A stretch of 40,782 nt of DNA from an uncultured Fretibacterium sp. (GTDB taxonomy: Bacteria; Synergistota; Synergistia; Synergistales; Aminobacteriaceae), in NCBI GenBank assembly GCA_937915755.1, contig CALGGR010000064.1, positions 1 through 40,782 of the forward strand, written 5' to 3'. Below are positions 21,532-29,992 of the stretch, one piece after another. The notes beneath the pieces were generated by a model that saw only the letters and a list, made by a program, of their open reading frames with translations, searched no databases and was not told where the DNA came from. Numbering within the stretch: the first letter of the stretch is position 1; each line of letters opens with the position of its first letter. A program made the translations under genes and the position numbers.

Positions 21532-21554
21532 ACACAGTAGCTTAAGCTAGACAG

Positions 21555-21779
21555 TTACTTTTCCTGAGCAGCATCCCCATCAGAGATTTCCTCCTCAGGG
21601 ATACCCGCCAGACTAGTCAGCATGGACACAACCGCCGAAAGCGCAGCTGTGGACAGTACAGCCCCCCAGCCAACATCGCCGATCATGGTACTAGCCGGAA
21701 GCATAGCAATCGCCGTCTGGCAAAAGGTCTTCACGGCGCGAATACCCGCAGCCCTAAACCAACTTTTCCAGTTTCTCAT
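21555..21779 (-). CDS. Holin-like protein (r1t-type)
   Basis: The product has 74 residues from the ATG at 21779. RNWKSWFRAAGIRAVKTFCQ, then TAIAMLPASTMIGDVGWGAV, then LSTAALSAVVSMLTSLAGIPE match r1t-type holins (W-x-x-A-A-x-I-R-A-x-x-T, second helix, S-x-L-T-S-x-A-G-x-P-E). Two membrane helices fit. Holins open the membrane for endolysin at the end of infection. It lies among replication genes and no endolysin is visible nearby, which is odd. It is followed by its own hairpin terminator. Confidence 0.8.
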   Translation of the reverse strand: MRNWKSWFRAAGIRAVKTFCQTAIAMLPASTMIGDVGWGAVLSTAALSAVVSMLTSLAGIPEEEISDGDAAQEK

Positions 21780-21840
21780 AAGCAACTCTCTTTCTGCCGT
21801 TTAGCGTCTGGCCAGACGTAAATATATAAAACCTCGGGAA

Positions 21841-22455
21841 TCAGTAGTCCTCCTCGTCATCGTGGTCTGATTCGCTGAGGAGGAACTCTCGATTTTCTGA
21901 AGACTTAGACAGCGGCTCCCCATCGCTATCGAGCATCTGCCAGACCTTGAGGTCATGAGTGTAAGTCTTGCCGTTCTTGGAGACGTTGATCTCCACATCG
22001 ATCCTGTCGATCACAATGTCGTCGAGGATCTTGAGGTTCTCAAGTCTCTCCTGCTGTTCTGCCAGAGAAAGCGGAACCGGGCTGCCGTCAACGTATTCCG
22101 GAGCCTCAGACAGCACAACAGCATTCTGTCCAGAATATAAGGTAACCGACGGCGGGAACTTGTCGAACCTGAGGGCAACCTTCATCCTCTTGAAGGGCTT
22201 GAACTTCTTCTGGCCATCCTTCGGGACAACCAGAGTCATGTTAACACCGAACCGATCCTGGATCGCCTGAGCCACATCGTTGCCAGCCGTCGGCGAGTTG
22301 AAGTTAATGAAGAAAGACGGAAGTCCGCCTGCAGGAACACCCTTGGACGGATTCCCCTTTGACGAGAAATCTGTGATACCAATGTTCTCTCCATTCGCAT
22401 TTTCGATTCTGAAGTTACGTCCGAACTGATACGCAAAAGCTTTCATGGTTTCCAT
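21841..22455 (-). CDS. Single-stranded DNA-binding-like protein with acidic tail
   Basis: The product has 204 residues from the ATG at 22455 (AGGAG ten bases upstream). The body is beta-rich with conserved-looking aromatic strands (KAFAYQFGRNFRIENANGEN, SFFINFNSPTAGNDVAQAIQ), and the C-terminus is very acidic (SESDHDDEEDY), the hallmark of phage SSBs that recruit partners by the tail. It lies directly downstream of the replicative polymerase. An SSB role is inference from tail and context; no OB-fold signature is decisive. Confidence 0.5.
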   Translation of the reverse strand: METMKAFAYQFGRNFRIENANGENIGITDFSSKGNPSKGVPAGGLPSFFINFNSPTAGNDVAQAIQDRFGVNMTLVVPKDGQKKFKPFKRMKVALRFDKFPPSVTLYSGQNAVVLSEAPEYVDGSPVPLSLAEQQERLENLKILDDIVIDRIDVEINVSKNGKTYTHDLKVWQMLDSDGEPLSKSSENREFLLSESDHDDEEDY

Positions 22456-22546
22456 TTAAATTAAACTCCTGTCTATAAATATAAGTTAAATTGGACTATT
22501 AAAATATTATTAAATTGTGGTTAGAACGCATCTTTTTGCTAACATA

Positions 22547-22579
22547 TTAACAGTCGATCGGCGGGTCTTTATTCGCCAT
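22547..22579 (-). CDS. Mini-ORF of 10 codons after the polymerase
   Basis: AGGAGGTGCAA precedes an ATG that encodes MANKDPPIDC and a TAA, 13 bases after the polymerase stop. The ribosome site is stronger than that of many full genes here. It may be a leader peptide for the SSB-like gene, or a chance frame. Confidence 0.4.
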   Translation of the reverse strand: MANKDPPIDC

Positions 22580-22592
22580 TTGCACCTCCTAA

Positions 22593-25500
22593 TTATACGA
22601 ATGGTAACTCTTCGTCCTCCTCTTCTGGTATGTTCAAGAAATCTGTCTCACTCACAAATTCGTCGAATGGCACGTACTTAGAAATAGCGTCTTTAGCCTC
22701 GTCAAGCAGCGAAATGAAATATCGATCATCTACTGCATTCTCAAGATCCGTGCCCTTTACTTCTGATGACTCAAGCCATCTGTACCCTTTTGATCCACTG
22801 GCATAAGAATATACGCCCTGCCTCTTTACACGAAGCCTTGCTGCACCAAATCTATCCCTTATAGGAGTGAATTGGCCAATCCTTCCAACGAACTCGTAAT
22901 GGTGGAGCTTCTCTTCCTCTGCTATCCACTTGTCAAGGTTCTCCTGAGAGCTGATGGACCTATCATAATCAGGATAGCGTTTTGCAGCACGGTCTGCGAT
23001 ACTCGTGCTACCATTAATCATTTCAACATACGTTTTAACAGCTATTGGATCGTCCAAACTTTCAAGGTCAGGATGAATATTTTTTATACTAAACTTTCTG
23101 ATAAGCCCTTCGAGATACTTGATCCTAGCCTGGAGTTCATTGCTCTTGTCCTCATACTCCTCGTTATAGTCCAAATATAAGGCGCCTTCCTTTACCTCGA
23201 AGACTTCACAGTAATCGTCGAACACGACTGGCTCATGACTGAAGAGGTTCTTAAATATAAACGGAATCTTAAACTGCTCCCCTGTTGCGGTCCAGCGCGT
23301 AACATCTTCTGCCTTTCCGTCAGGATGTTTCTTAAGATACTTGCTGACTTTCTTCTTATAGTCGGGCGAATCCAACGATTCCTTTGCAATGTATACAGCC
23401 TTATTTACAATGCACATCTTTTCATATGTAGCTTCATGATCAAAATCATAACCGTATTTCTTTGCAAAGTCCATGCAAAAATCAATGATTGCTTGATCCG
23501 CATTTGCTATCTTAATTGAGTCTGTCTTGATATGGACAACCGTATATCCTCTTGACTCAACTTCGTCCTGAAGCGTCTTCATGAACAAAGCGCCACGAAG
23601 AGCGATGATGTTATTCTTGTTATCAGGGCTTTTGAGCGGATTAGGAAAAGCAGTATAGGTTAATCCATACGTGGAGTTCAAGACTATCTTAAGTGCCTGA
23701 GAAAGGTTCGCAGCGTCGTCTTTGTTATCAAGGTACTCAGCCAGTTTACCATCAAACAGCTTCTTCGCGCCTTCATAGTCTTCATGCTTAATATATAGTC
23801 TCGCATTAAGAATATCGACGTAGTTCTGCGTGTCATCGCCGAAGTAGTTGATGGCTTTTATAGTATGCGGATGCATCGATTGAATATCAAGAAGCGCCAC
23901 GTTAGTAAAATATCCGGTCGTCGAAAACGCGTACCCACCGAACCCGAGGTCTATGCCTCGATACATGTTCTTAAGGACACGTCCGTCTTCGTTCACTACT
24001 GGCTTATAGTCTGGAAACTCTAGAGACAGATCCGGGCAATTGAGCACAGGGTTCTTTTTGTTCCCGACAATTATCCTTGTAGTAAGAGTATTCGTTGTGT
24101 CGTTAACGGTAGATCCGTATCCGGCTAAATCGGCAATGATTTCTCTACACACGAAATCCGCGTGCCTTGCCTTGAATACTGCTTCCGTAGCACGCACGTC
24201 GTTCTTACAGTATTCCGCAGCTTTCTCCCACAGGTTTTTCGGAAGAGGCTTGTCCCATTCCCACGCGAACTCCTTGTGCGGAACATTCAGTTCGATCTCG
24301 TACTTCTTAAGCGACTTCTTTTCTGATGCAAAGTCAAGCACGTCAGTGTAACTGATATTATACGCCTGGCCAAAAGTAGCGTCCTTGTCTTTATGGACGA
24401 TGATCCTTTGGGATAGTAAATATAATTCGTGTGGGGACTTACCAAGGTATCGCCCGTAGATCATATGGTTATCGTATCGCCGATTATTGAATCCAATCCA
24501 CTTGTACTGATTTGTGTTCGTAATGAATAGGTCGTCAATAACCTGTGGGCTCGGGTTGATTAAAGCCGTTACTTTATCCTCATCGATGACCTTGTAGCAC
24601 ACGAGAAAGAGACCCGGGTTATCAGGATCGTTCGGATCGCTATCGAATATCTCTACGTCAAAAAACGCTATAGGACCACTAGCAACCTCGCATGCTCCGG
24701 GGTCAAGAACGAAACGGACAATAGTGGTCTCGAAGTCCTTCGACTTGAACTTCATTTGGTTCACCTTTTTGAGGCACCCGACAGCATTGTTTGTAGATCC
24801 AGCAGCGAAAGCAGACACACGATTCCTCATGGATGTAAGGTCGTACTTAAGTCCGGAATCGTACGCCTCGTTTAATATATGATCAATGAAATCGATTGCT
24901 GGGGATGTGTGATACGGTTCGAATTCTTTATTTAGTGATCTATCGATTAGTTCCTTTAGCTTAGCTTCTGATTTTACGCTCTGTTGGTTTACCATGTTTC
25001 CTCCCTTCTTAACTTTAAATGGTAACCCAGATGAGATATCAACAATTGGCAAATCGTTGCACTTTATAAGTCTTCTCCTTAGCGTGTTGCCGCCTTTGCA
25101 TATCTTAAGCTCTACATTCTCGCAAATATAAGAACTTAATTCCTCTAGATCATGTCCGCCTTTATAGTAATAGTAGACATGCAATCCACCGCCTCCCTTA
25201 CTGAGCTCTGCGTAAGAGGGACGGAGGCCAAGTTCCATGCATTTCTTTTGACACAGTTCGAAGTTCTTAATGCCGTCTTTATCCCGTATGTCGAAGTCAT
25301 AAAATATAAGCTTAAGGTCATCCGGTGGCTTTACGAAATGGACCTTATGCGTGTCAAGATCTTTTAGCTTAGTTTTGCAGTCATTCCAGGCTACTGTAGG
25401 TGCGTCCACCCTTAGTCTCCCGCTGCTGTCCCTGTATGTTTCAGCGTACTGGGCTGTGTACTCACTGAACTCGGTGTCGATCGTTGACACGTTGGAGTCC

Positions 25501-26858
25501 GATAATATAAGCCACGATGGAATAGGAGGGTCGCTTGACTTCTCAACGATTCTTGTCAGGTCGAAATGAAACTTGCTGTAGAATTGTTTATACTTTGCTC
25601 CGTCTGCAGCTACATAAACTTCGTCATAGTCGTAAAAATAATTTTTAAGTTCCTCTCTGAACTGGAGCATGTCCATCGTAAACTTAAAGTTTGCGTTTTC
25701 ACAGAATTCCTTGTACGAACTCCAAGCGCGTTTCAAAGTTACGCCTTCCGCTGATGAGAAGTCATCGTAACTATGCTCTATGAAATTATACATAGGATTC
25801 GATCCACCGATCATTGTCTTAGGAACGTACTGTCTGTACATCTCTTTGTTCGACAAATATACGTTAAGGCAATGCTTAGCGATCGCTCCGAGTTCAAAGT
25901 CTATTCTTGCCATATCTCTGTTCCAGCGTTCGCTGTCAACAATGACACCGGTTGGGGTGACTTCAATCATTCTTCTGACAAGACCAGACTTTGCGTCCGT
26001 TATCTTAACGACCGTGTTTGTGCAAATATAAAGCAGACTAGAGAAACTCGCCGTATAGATGTTTGCATTCTTTACATTTATAGGCATTTCCTCATGCGAT
26101 ACAAGCGCATTAAGTCTGCTGTTATCATCGATCCTTGACAGGTTTCCGTCTGGATCGTATGCTACTAATGGGTTATCTTTGAATTGCTCCAGGGGAAACG
26201 CCGATCTAGATGATCCCAAAAGTTTGGACTCAAACGATTTGCAGTACCCCTGAAACAATTTCTGGAGAATCTTTATGAATGTTCCTTTGCCTGATCCCGG
26301 GGCTCCGTAAAGCACGAAGAATTTCTCGTTCTTTACAGAGTCGCCAGAAATAACAGACCCAATGCCCCATTCGAGCTTTCGCCTTTCGGAAGGAGAATAT
26401 AAGACGTTTATGAGATCTTCATACGCGCTTATGTCCCCATCCTCAAGTGCATAGTCAAGCTTCCTGGTAGCATAGTCTGATTTCGTAATTTCCTCATTTG
26501 CAAATATAAGCTTCTTATCCAATGGTACAAAGTTGTCGCGCATCTGTGACTGACAATAGTTATGCCATTTCGCAGATACGCCAGACTTATGACTGGCAGT
26601 AGTCTTGACTTTGATTGTAGCATCGTCGCCGTATTTCTTTTTAACTTTATCTACTTCTTCCCATACGGCTTCATCAATATACTCAAGCGCAACGTCTTCA
26701 TCTGTGGTCCATTTATTATTCTTATAGTCCCATACAGCATAGAAGTCGCCGCCTTTGATCATTAGATCTTTGCTCTTGCGTACTTTAAAATCAGGCTCGA
26801 CTACGAACACACCGTCCTTTGGATTCTCTACGATTATCTTCAGGAAGTCTAAAGCCAT
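22593..26858 (-). CDS. Helicase-primase-family B DNA polymerase fusion
   Basis: The product has 1,421 residues. Domain 1 (about 100-330) is a D5/SF3-like helicase: Walker A GAPGSGKGT (185-193), Walker B LVAYDPDG (231-238), CTNT near 279. Domain 2 (about 440-640) is an AEP-type primase: FYDFDIRD (519-526) with the metal Asp pair, then SKGGGGLHVYYYY (553-565) with the catalytic His. Domain 3 (about 715-1420) is DNA polymerase B: exonuclease FFDVE (732-736), FNNRRYDNH (790-798) and YCKND (883-887); polymerase A DIQSMHP (991-997), B KIVLNSTYG (1057-1065), C HIKTDSIK (1109-1116; T-D instead of D-T-D). Three replication-fork activities on one chain is rare. About a dozen TATATT elements lie inside. 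Confidence 0.88.
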   Translation of the reverse strand: MALDFLKIIVENPKDGVFVVEPDFKVRKSKDLMIKGGDFYAVWDYKNNKWTTDEDVALEYIDEAVWEEVDKVKKKYGDDATIKVKTTASHKSGVSAKWHNYCQSQMRDNFVPLDKKLIFANEEITKSDYATRKLDYALEDGDISAYEDLINVLYSPSERRKLEWGIGSVISGDSVKNEKFFVLYGAPGSGKGTFIKILQKLFQGYCKSFESKLLGSSRSAFPLEQFKDNPLVAYDPDGNLSRIDDNSRLNALVSHEEMPINVKNANIYTASFSSLLYICTNTVVKITDAKSGLVRRMIEVTPTGVIVDSERWNRDMARIDFELGAIAKHCLNVYLSNKEMYRQYVPKTMIGGSNPMYNFIEHSYDDFSSAEGVTLKRAWSSYKEFCENANFKFTMDMLQFREELKNYFYDYDEVYVAADGAKYKQFYSKFHFDLTRIVEKSSDPPIPSWLILSDSNVSTIDTEFSEYTAQYAETYRDSSGRLRVDAPTVAWNDCKTKLKDLDTHKVHFVKPPDDLKLIFYDFDIRDKDGIKNFELCQKKCMELGLRPSYAELSKGGGGLHVYYYYKGGHDLEELSSYICENVELKICKGGNTLRRRLIKCNDLPIVDISSGLPFKVKKGGNMVNQQSVKSEAKLKELIDRSLNKEFEPYHTSPAIDFIDHILNEAYDSGLKYDLTSMRNRVSAFAAGSTNNAVGCLKKVNQMKFKSKDFETTIVRFVLDPGACEVASGPIAFFDVEIFDSDPNDPDNPGLFLVCYKVIDEDKVTALINPSPQVIDDLFITNTNQYKWIGFNNRRYDNHMIYGRYLGKSPHELYLLSQRIIVHKDKDATFGQAYNISYTDVLDFASEKKSLKKYEIELNVPHKEFAWEWDKPLPKNLWEKAAEYCKNDVRATEAVFKARHADFVCREIIADLAGYGSTVNDTTNTLTTRIIVGNKKNPVLNCPDLSLEFPDYKPVVNEDGRVLKNMYRGIDLGFGGYAFSTTGYFTNVALLDIQSMHPHTIKAINYFGDDTQNYVDILNARLYIKHEDYEGAKKLFDGKLAEYLDNKDDAANLSQALKIVLNSTYGLTYTAFPNPLKSPDNKNNIIALRGALFMKTLQDEVESRGYTVVHIKTDSIKIANADQAIIDFCMDFAKKYGYDFDHEATYEKMCIVNKAVYIAKESLDSPDYKKKVSKYLKKHPDGKAEDVTRWTATGEQFKIPFIFKNLFSHEPVVFDDYCEVFEVKEGALYLDYNEEYEDKSNELQARIKYLEGLIRKFSIKNIHPDLESLDDPIAVKTYVEMINGSTSIADRAAKRYPDYDRSISSQENLDKWIAEEEKLHHYEFVGRIGQFTPIRDRFGAARLRVKRQGVYSYASGSKGYRWLESSEVKGTDLENAVDDRYFISLLDEAKDAISKYVPFDEFVSETDFLNIPEEEDEELPFV

Positions 26859-26896
26859 ACTGCATCAAGCTCCCTCCTCCCTTTTGAGTTTTTCAT
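26849..26896 (-). CDS. Mini-ORF of 15 codons before the polymerase
   Basis: AAGGAGG lies five bases before an ATG (26896) opening a 15-codon frame (MKNSKGRRELDAVWL) whose stop overlaps the polymerase start. The inside codons AGG-AGG-GAG supply a second ribosome site for the polymerase. It is a plausible translation-coupling leader; it could also be chance. Confidence 0.4.
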   Translation of the reverse strand: MKNSKGRRELDAVWL

Positions 26897-26906
26897 ACGC
26901 TCCTCC

Positions 26907-27446
26907 TTATGCTATACTTTGAATGAACAAATTCATCTGACCCCATATAGGCAGAAGCCTCATGTCCTTATCAGTCCCTTCCACTGTGAACAATGAGCCT
27001 CTGCCGTCTTCGCTGTAGTTTCTATTCAAAAATATAGACAGAACGTTATCGCAGTACTCTTCGTCGTATGCATCGTCTGTCATGACCCCAAGACCTAAAG
27101 AGGCGATCATCTGCCAGAACCATTGGCCTGATCTGTCCCCAACCGTATCATTCGTCATAATGTCGACCTCGCATCTAAGTGCAAGTGCAATCATGACCTC
27201 AAGCACCGAGCAAGGGCCACAAATATAACGATCGATCAGGCTCCTTAGATAGTTCATGCTATCAGCAAACTGCCACCTGAGCCTAAGCCCATCTTTGATT
27301 CTGTCATCGTCCCTTTCAATAATCGCTACGAATTCCGTTTTCGAAAGCTTTTCAAGCAACTTGTCGTACGGAGGACAACTGTCGTCGTAAACGAATCCTA
27401 GAAGCCAGTAGTAATACTGTCCTTCAAAGCTCGTAGTCGTCATCAT
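26907..27446 (-). CDS. Conserved phage hypothetical protein (179 aa)
   Basis: YYYWLLGFVYD, then CSVLEVMIALALRCEVDIM, then QWFWQMIASLGLGVMTDD and GSLFTVEGTDKDMRLLPIWG form a pattern that I recall from an uncharacterised family in Clostridia phages. It is all alpha with conserved Trp residues and no enzyme motif. The start overlaps the upstream gene by 23 bases, so translation is coupled. It lies directly before the polymerase and so belongs to the replication operon. The function is unknown. Confidence 0.7.
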   Translation of the reverse strand: MMTTTSFEGQYYYWLLGFVYDDSCPPYDKLLEKLSKTEFVAIIERDDDRIKDGLRLRWQFADSMNYLRSLIDRYICGPCSVLEVMIALALRCEVDIMTNDTVGDRSGQWFWQMIASLGLGVMTDDAYDEEYCDNVLSIFLNRNYSEDGRGSLFTVEGTDKDMRLLPIWGQMNLFIQSIA

Positions 27447-27972
27447 ACAGGTTTCTTCTGTTACCGACTAAATCACGATAGGCGCTGATGTCCCTATCGA
27501 TCTCATAGTCAATGCCTTCGTCGTCATTCCGTACAAATATAACGTCGATTGAATCATCAAATGTGTCAAGGGCAGTAGGTCCGATATGATCCTCAGGATG
27601 CTCGATGATCTCATCGTCGTACTTTGCCACAATGCCGTCAGTATAATATGTGTAGCACTCTTTATCGTAATCGGAGTCCTCAAACTCCTCTTGAGAAATA
27701 ACATAGGGACCACTGTTGTCGATAGTGTCGCCCCCCTTGTACCCAAGGTCTCTCACCATAACAGGCACCTCCTCCAATTTATCCTTCATTTCTTTCTTAG
27801 CATCCTCTACGAACTGCTTAAGTGTCTTGCATCCGTCCGTCTCGCTTGTTTCAGTTTCCGTTTTGCCTTCGTTCTCCTTTGCAAGCTTAGCGTCGGCACT
27901 GATCCTCAAATATAAGTAGAGAGCCACAGCGCCGCTAGCGAATCCAAGCGCAAATACGCCGAAACCTTTCAT
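27424..27972 (-). CDS. Membrane-anchored acidic phage protein (182 aa)
   Basis: The ATG at 27972 follows GGAGGCGGCATA. The N-terminus GFGVFALGFASGAVALYLYL is one membrane helix, followed by a charged helical linker and an acidic domain (EEFEDSDYDKECYTYYTDGI, VAKYDDEIIEHPEDHIGPTA) that resembles a recurrent small protein of gut phages ('Y-Y-x-D-G-x-L-A-D-x-x-x-x-x-x-D'). It abuts the following DUF6353-like gene (shared base). The function is unknown. Confidence 0.7.
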   Translation of the reverse strand: MKGFGVFALGFASGAVALYLYLRISADAKLAKENEGKTETETSETDGCKTLKQFVEDAKKEMKDKLEEVPVMVRDLGYKGGDTIDNSGPYVISQEEFEDSDYDKECYTYYTDGIVAKYDDEIIEHPEDHIGPTALDTFDDSIDVIFVRNDDEGIDYEIDRDISAYRDLVGNRRNLYDDDYEL

Positions 27973-28922
27973 TATGCCGCCTCCGTATCTCCAAGTCTAC
28001 CCTTATTATCATACACCAGCCAGTCAATAGCTCCATCGCAATTAAACGTGATGAGAGTGACCTTATCGTAATAACCGGTCTTCGGATTGAACCTGTAGAC
28101 ATCCTGGTCCTTGATCTCGATATAGCCATCGCCGTTTCCGACGCCGCTCGGGTGCTTTGAATCGTAAAGCCATCCGAAGTGAGAGATCCCACGCTTCTTC
28201 ACCGGATCATCGTCGAGATCCCTGATGTCGATCCCCATCTGATTCAGGATCTCATACAGGTAAATATAGCCGACTTTTCCACCGTGGTTTCTTGCGTCAA
28301 GGATCCCGTCGCCGTATGCCTCCATGCTGCGAAGGAACGCCTTGCGAAGATGCGGGTTCGCCTTGTAGCATGACGACGAGCTATCCCAAATGAAAGTATA
28401 AGGATCCTTGAGAGCTCCATCGAGCACGCTTACGGTCTTCTTCTCTACCTTTCCGTCACTCTCGCAAACCTCGACTTCTTTCTCCTCAATCTGATTGCGA
28501 TACTTATTCGCCTCTTCTTCTCCAAGATCCTTTTCAATCTGTTTTGTTGTCTGGTTAAGGCTCGACGTAACACGCGCAAGAGCACTCGAAACCATCTCAA
28601 GGTTATTCTTTGTCTCAAGATGCGCTGAAACAATACAGCATGTTCCTGCTACAACATAACCGCAAGTCGGCCCAACCGTCTCAAGGACGTCTTTCCCGAG
28701 CTTCTTATAAGCAGAATATAAGTCATCCTTATACTCGTCCTTGTGTCTCCCTTCGTTCGCCGCATGAACAACGGCGATTTCGTCAAGATCGTCCTTGATT
28801 TTGTCAGAGTTTTCAAACGCTCGTTTCATTCCGACGACGGTTCCGCCGATAATCATGCCGATCCCGAAGCCAAGCTTTAAGTCAACCTTGTGAATCTTGA
28901 TGTATCTTAAGAAGTTATTCAT
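27972..28922 (-). CDS. DUF6353-like membrane protein, family member 1 (316 aa)
   Basis: KLGFGIGMIIGGTVVGMKRA is a membrane helix with the charged linker DKIKDDLDEI behind it; a second helix (TCGYVVAGTCCIVSAHLE) follows. The C-terminal domain (IYLYEILNQMGIDIRDLDDD, ISHFGWLYDSKHPSGVGNGD, GYIEI) recurs in the genes at 29993 and 30898. The layout is that of the DUF6353 phage family. It is probably anchored in the host membrane with the C-terminal domain in the cytoplasm. The ATG at 28922 follows AAAGGATGGACT. The function is unknown. Confidence 0.7.
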   Translation of the reverse strand: MNNFLRYIKIHKVDLKLGFGIGMIIGGTVVGMKRAFENSDKIKDDLDEIAVVHAANEGRHKDEYKDDLYSAYKKLGKDVLETVGPTCGYVVAGTCCIVSAHLETKNNLEMVSSALARVTSSLNQTTKQIEKDLGEEEANKYRNQIEEKEVEVCESDGKVEKKTVSVLDGALKDPYTFIWDSSSSCYKANPHLRKAFLRSMEAYGDGILDARNHGGKVGYIYLYEILNQMGIDIRDLDDDPVKKRGISHFGWLYDSKHPSGVGNGDGYIEIKDQDVYRFNPKTGYYDKVTLITFNCDGAIDWLVYDNKGRLGDTEAA

Positions 28923-28951
28923 AGTCCATCCTTTCTAAAATATAAGTTCGT

Positions 28952-29563
28952 TCATCCTTCTCTTTGAACCTGGACTGCTCTCGGGAGCTTTAACTCCCAT
29001 CCATCTGATGTATGGGTGATCCTCGCTCCAGCTGTCGAAGACCAACCGAAGTTTGCGTAAGTATGACCGATGTTCTCGCCGATCCAAGAATATACGGTGA
29101 GCACAGATACCCATCCGCCGTCCTCGATAGCTTGTTTCATCTTGCTAAGGAGAAGCATAGCGTCTTCCTCGCAGTTAAACAGAAGCGTACCATGGACAGG
29201 CGCGTTTATGCTGCTCACGTTCTGTTGCTGATTTCTGTTGTAGTCGACCATTCTCGTTCCAGTATTAAGGATCTGACGCGAAATATCAGCATATCCAGAG
29301 CTTCCGCTAACGCTCCTTCCCTTCCCAGCGAACATCGAATCAAGAAGAGCGTGAAGGCCGTTCAAAGCAGAGTCCCTAAGACTGGGCACCACTTTCTTCA
29401 TGAACGCGTCTTCAACAGCGCCCTTAATGTCGTCTACAAATATAGCCTTCTCCAGTTCCGAGCGTTCCCTTGTGACAAGCGGATTTGTGATCTTTGCGTT
29501 GATGTGCGTGCTTTCTCTTGCTTTGTTGGATCCAGACGGAGTATTGTCGTAATTCGTTCCCAT
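28952..29563 (-). CDS. Conserved phage hypothetical protein (203 aa)
   Basis: The start is the ATG at 29563 (AAAGGAGCGCAA upstream). The N-terminal ~45 residues are polar and disordered. IFVDDIKGAVEDAFMKKVVP forms a helix, and the C-terminal domain (FNCEEDAMLLLSKMKQAIED, WVSVLTVYSWIG, ANFGWSSTAGARI, SDGWELKLPRA) matches a family I recall from many Firmicutes phages ('G-W-T-D-L-R-S-A-x-V ... G-Y-L-L-K-L-P-x-P'). A nucleoprotein or virion-internal role has not been settled. It lies at the head of the P-box-free block. Confidence 0.7.
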   Translation of the reverse strand: MGTNYDNTPSGSNKARESTHINAKITNPLVTRERSELEKAIFVDDIKGAVEDAFMKKVVPSLRDSALNGLHALLDSMFAGKGRSVSGSSGYADISRQILNTGTRMVDYNRNQQQNVSSINAPVHGTLLFNCEEDAMLLLSKMKQAIEDGGWVSVLTVYSWIGENIGHTYANFGWSSTAGARITHTSDGWELKLPRAVQVQREG

Positions 29564-29578
29564 TTGCGCTCCTTTAAG

Positions 29579-29616
29579 AAAATAAAAAGGAGGCCCAGCA
29601 AAAACGCTGAGTCTCC
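29579..29616 (-). terminator. Rho-independent terminator
   Basis: Minus strand: GGAGACTCAGC/GCTGGGCCTCC stem with GTTTTT loop, then TTTTTATTTT. It ends the 29642-29917 transcript. Confidence 0.88.
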
Positions 29617-29641
29617 TCGCACGAAGCAAGCCAAATATAGC

Positions 29642-29917
29642 TTACTTGGATTTCTTAGACTTGCCAGCCTTCTCAGGCTCTTTCTCCGTTGCCTCTTCCT
29701 TGGCTTCGATCTGCTTCTGCTCGTCTCCCTTCTTGAGCTTACCAGTGACCTTCTTAAAGGCCCATGCCGCTCCGTTGCTAACCGGTCTCGCCAGGCAGCA
29801 TACAGCTGTACCAATGGCGACCCCGATTCCCATAGCGATCATGGTCTCCTTGTTTCCACCTTTTACCTTCTTTGCGACCTTAGCCACGTTCTCGACAACC
29901 TTGTTGTTCTCTTCCAT
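29642..29917 (-). CDS. Single-pass membrane protein with Lys/Glu tail (91 aa)
   Basis: The ATG at 29917 follows AAGGAGGAAAAGAG. A basic N-terminus (VAKVAKKVKGG) leads into the helix TMIAMGIGVAIGTAVCCLA, then a strongly charged tail (KKGDEQKQIEAKEEATEKEP) ending KAGKSKKSK. It resembles YtxH-like small membrane proteins. It is monocistronic with its own P-box and terminator. The function is unknown. Confidence 0.7.
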   Translation of the reverse strand: MEENNKVVENVAKVAKKVKGGNKETMIAMGIGVAIGTAVCCLARPVSNGAAWAFKKVTGKLKKGDEQKQIEAKEEATEKEPEKAGKSKKSK

Positions 29918-29950
29918 CTCTTTTCCTCCTTAAAATATAAGCTACTCACT

Positions 29951-29983
29951 TGTCTCCATAATACCCCGTGTAAAATCTGCGAA
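29951..29983 (-). promoter_or_regulatory. P-box promoter
   Basis: Minus strand: TTCGCA, N14 (with TTTACA), TATTATGGAGA. It drives the 29642-29917 gene and is the last P-box before the P-box-free central block. Confidence 0.8.
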
Positions 29984-29992
29984 TCCTATGGA

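Noticed and set aside
20445..21545. Long plus-strand open frame (366 codons)
   Set aside because: It is antisense to four well-supported minus-strand genes (including DUF4406) and has no ribosome site.
21841..22455. Recombinase (Erf/RecT-like) call for the acidic-tail protein
   Set aside because: No family motif was seen; the acidic tail and position fit an SSB-like protein better, and even that is kept at low confidence.
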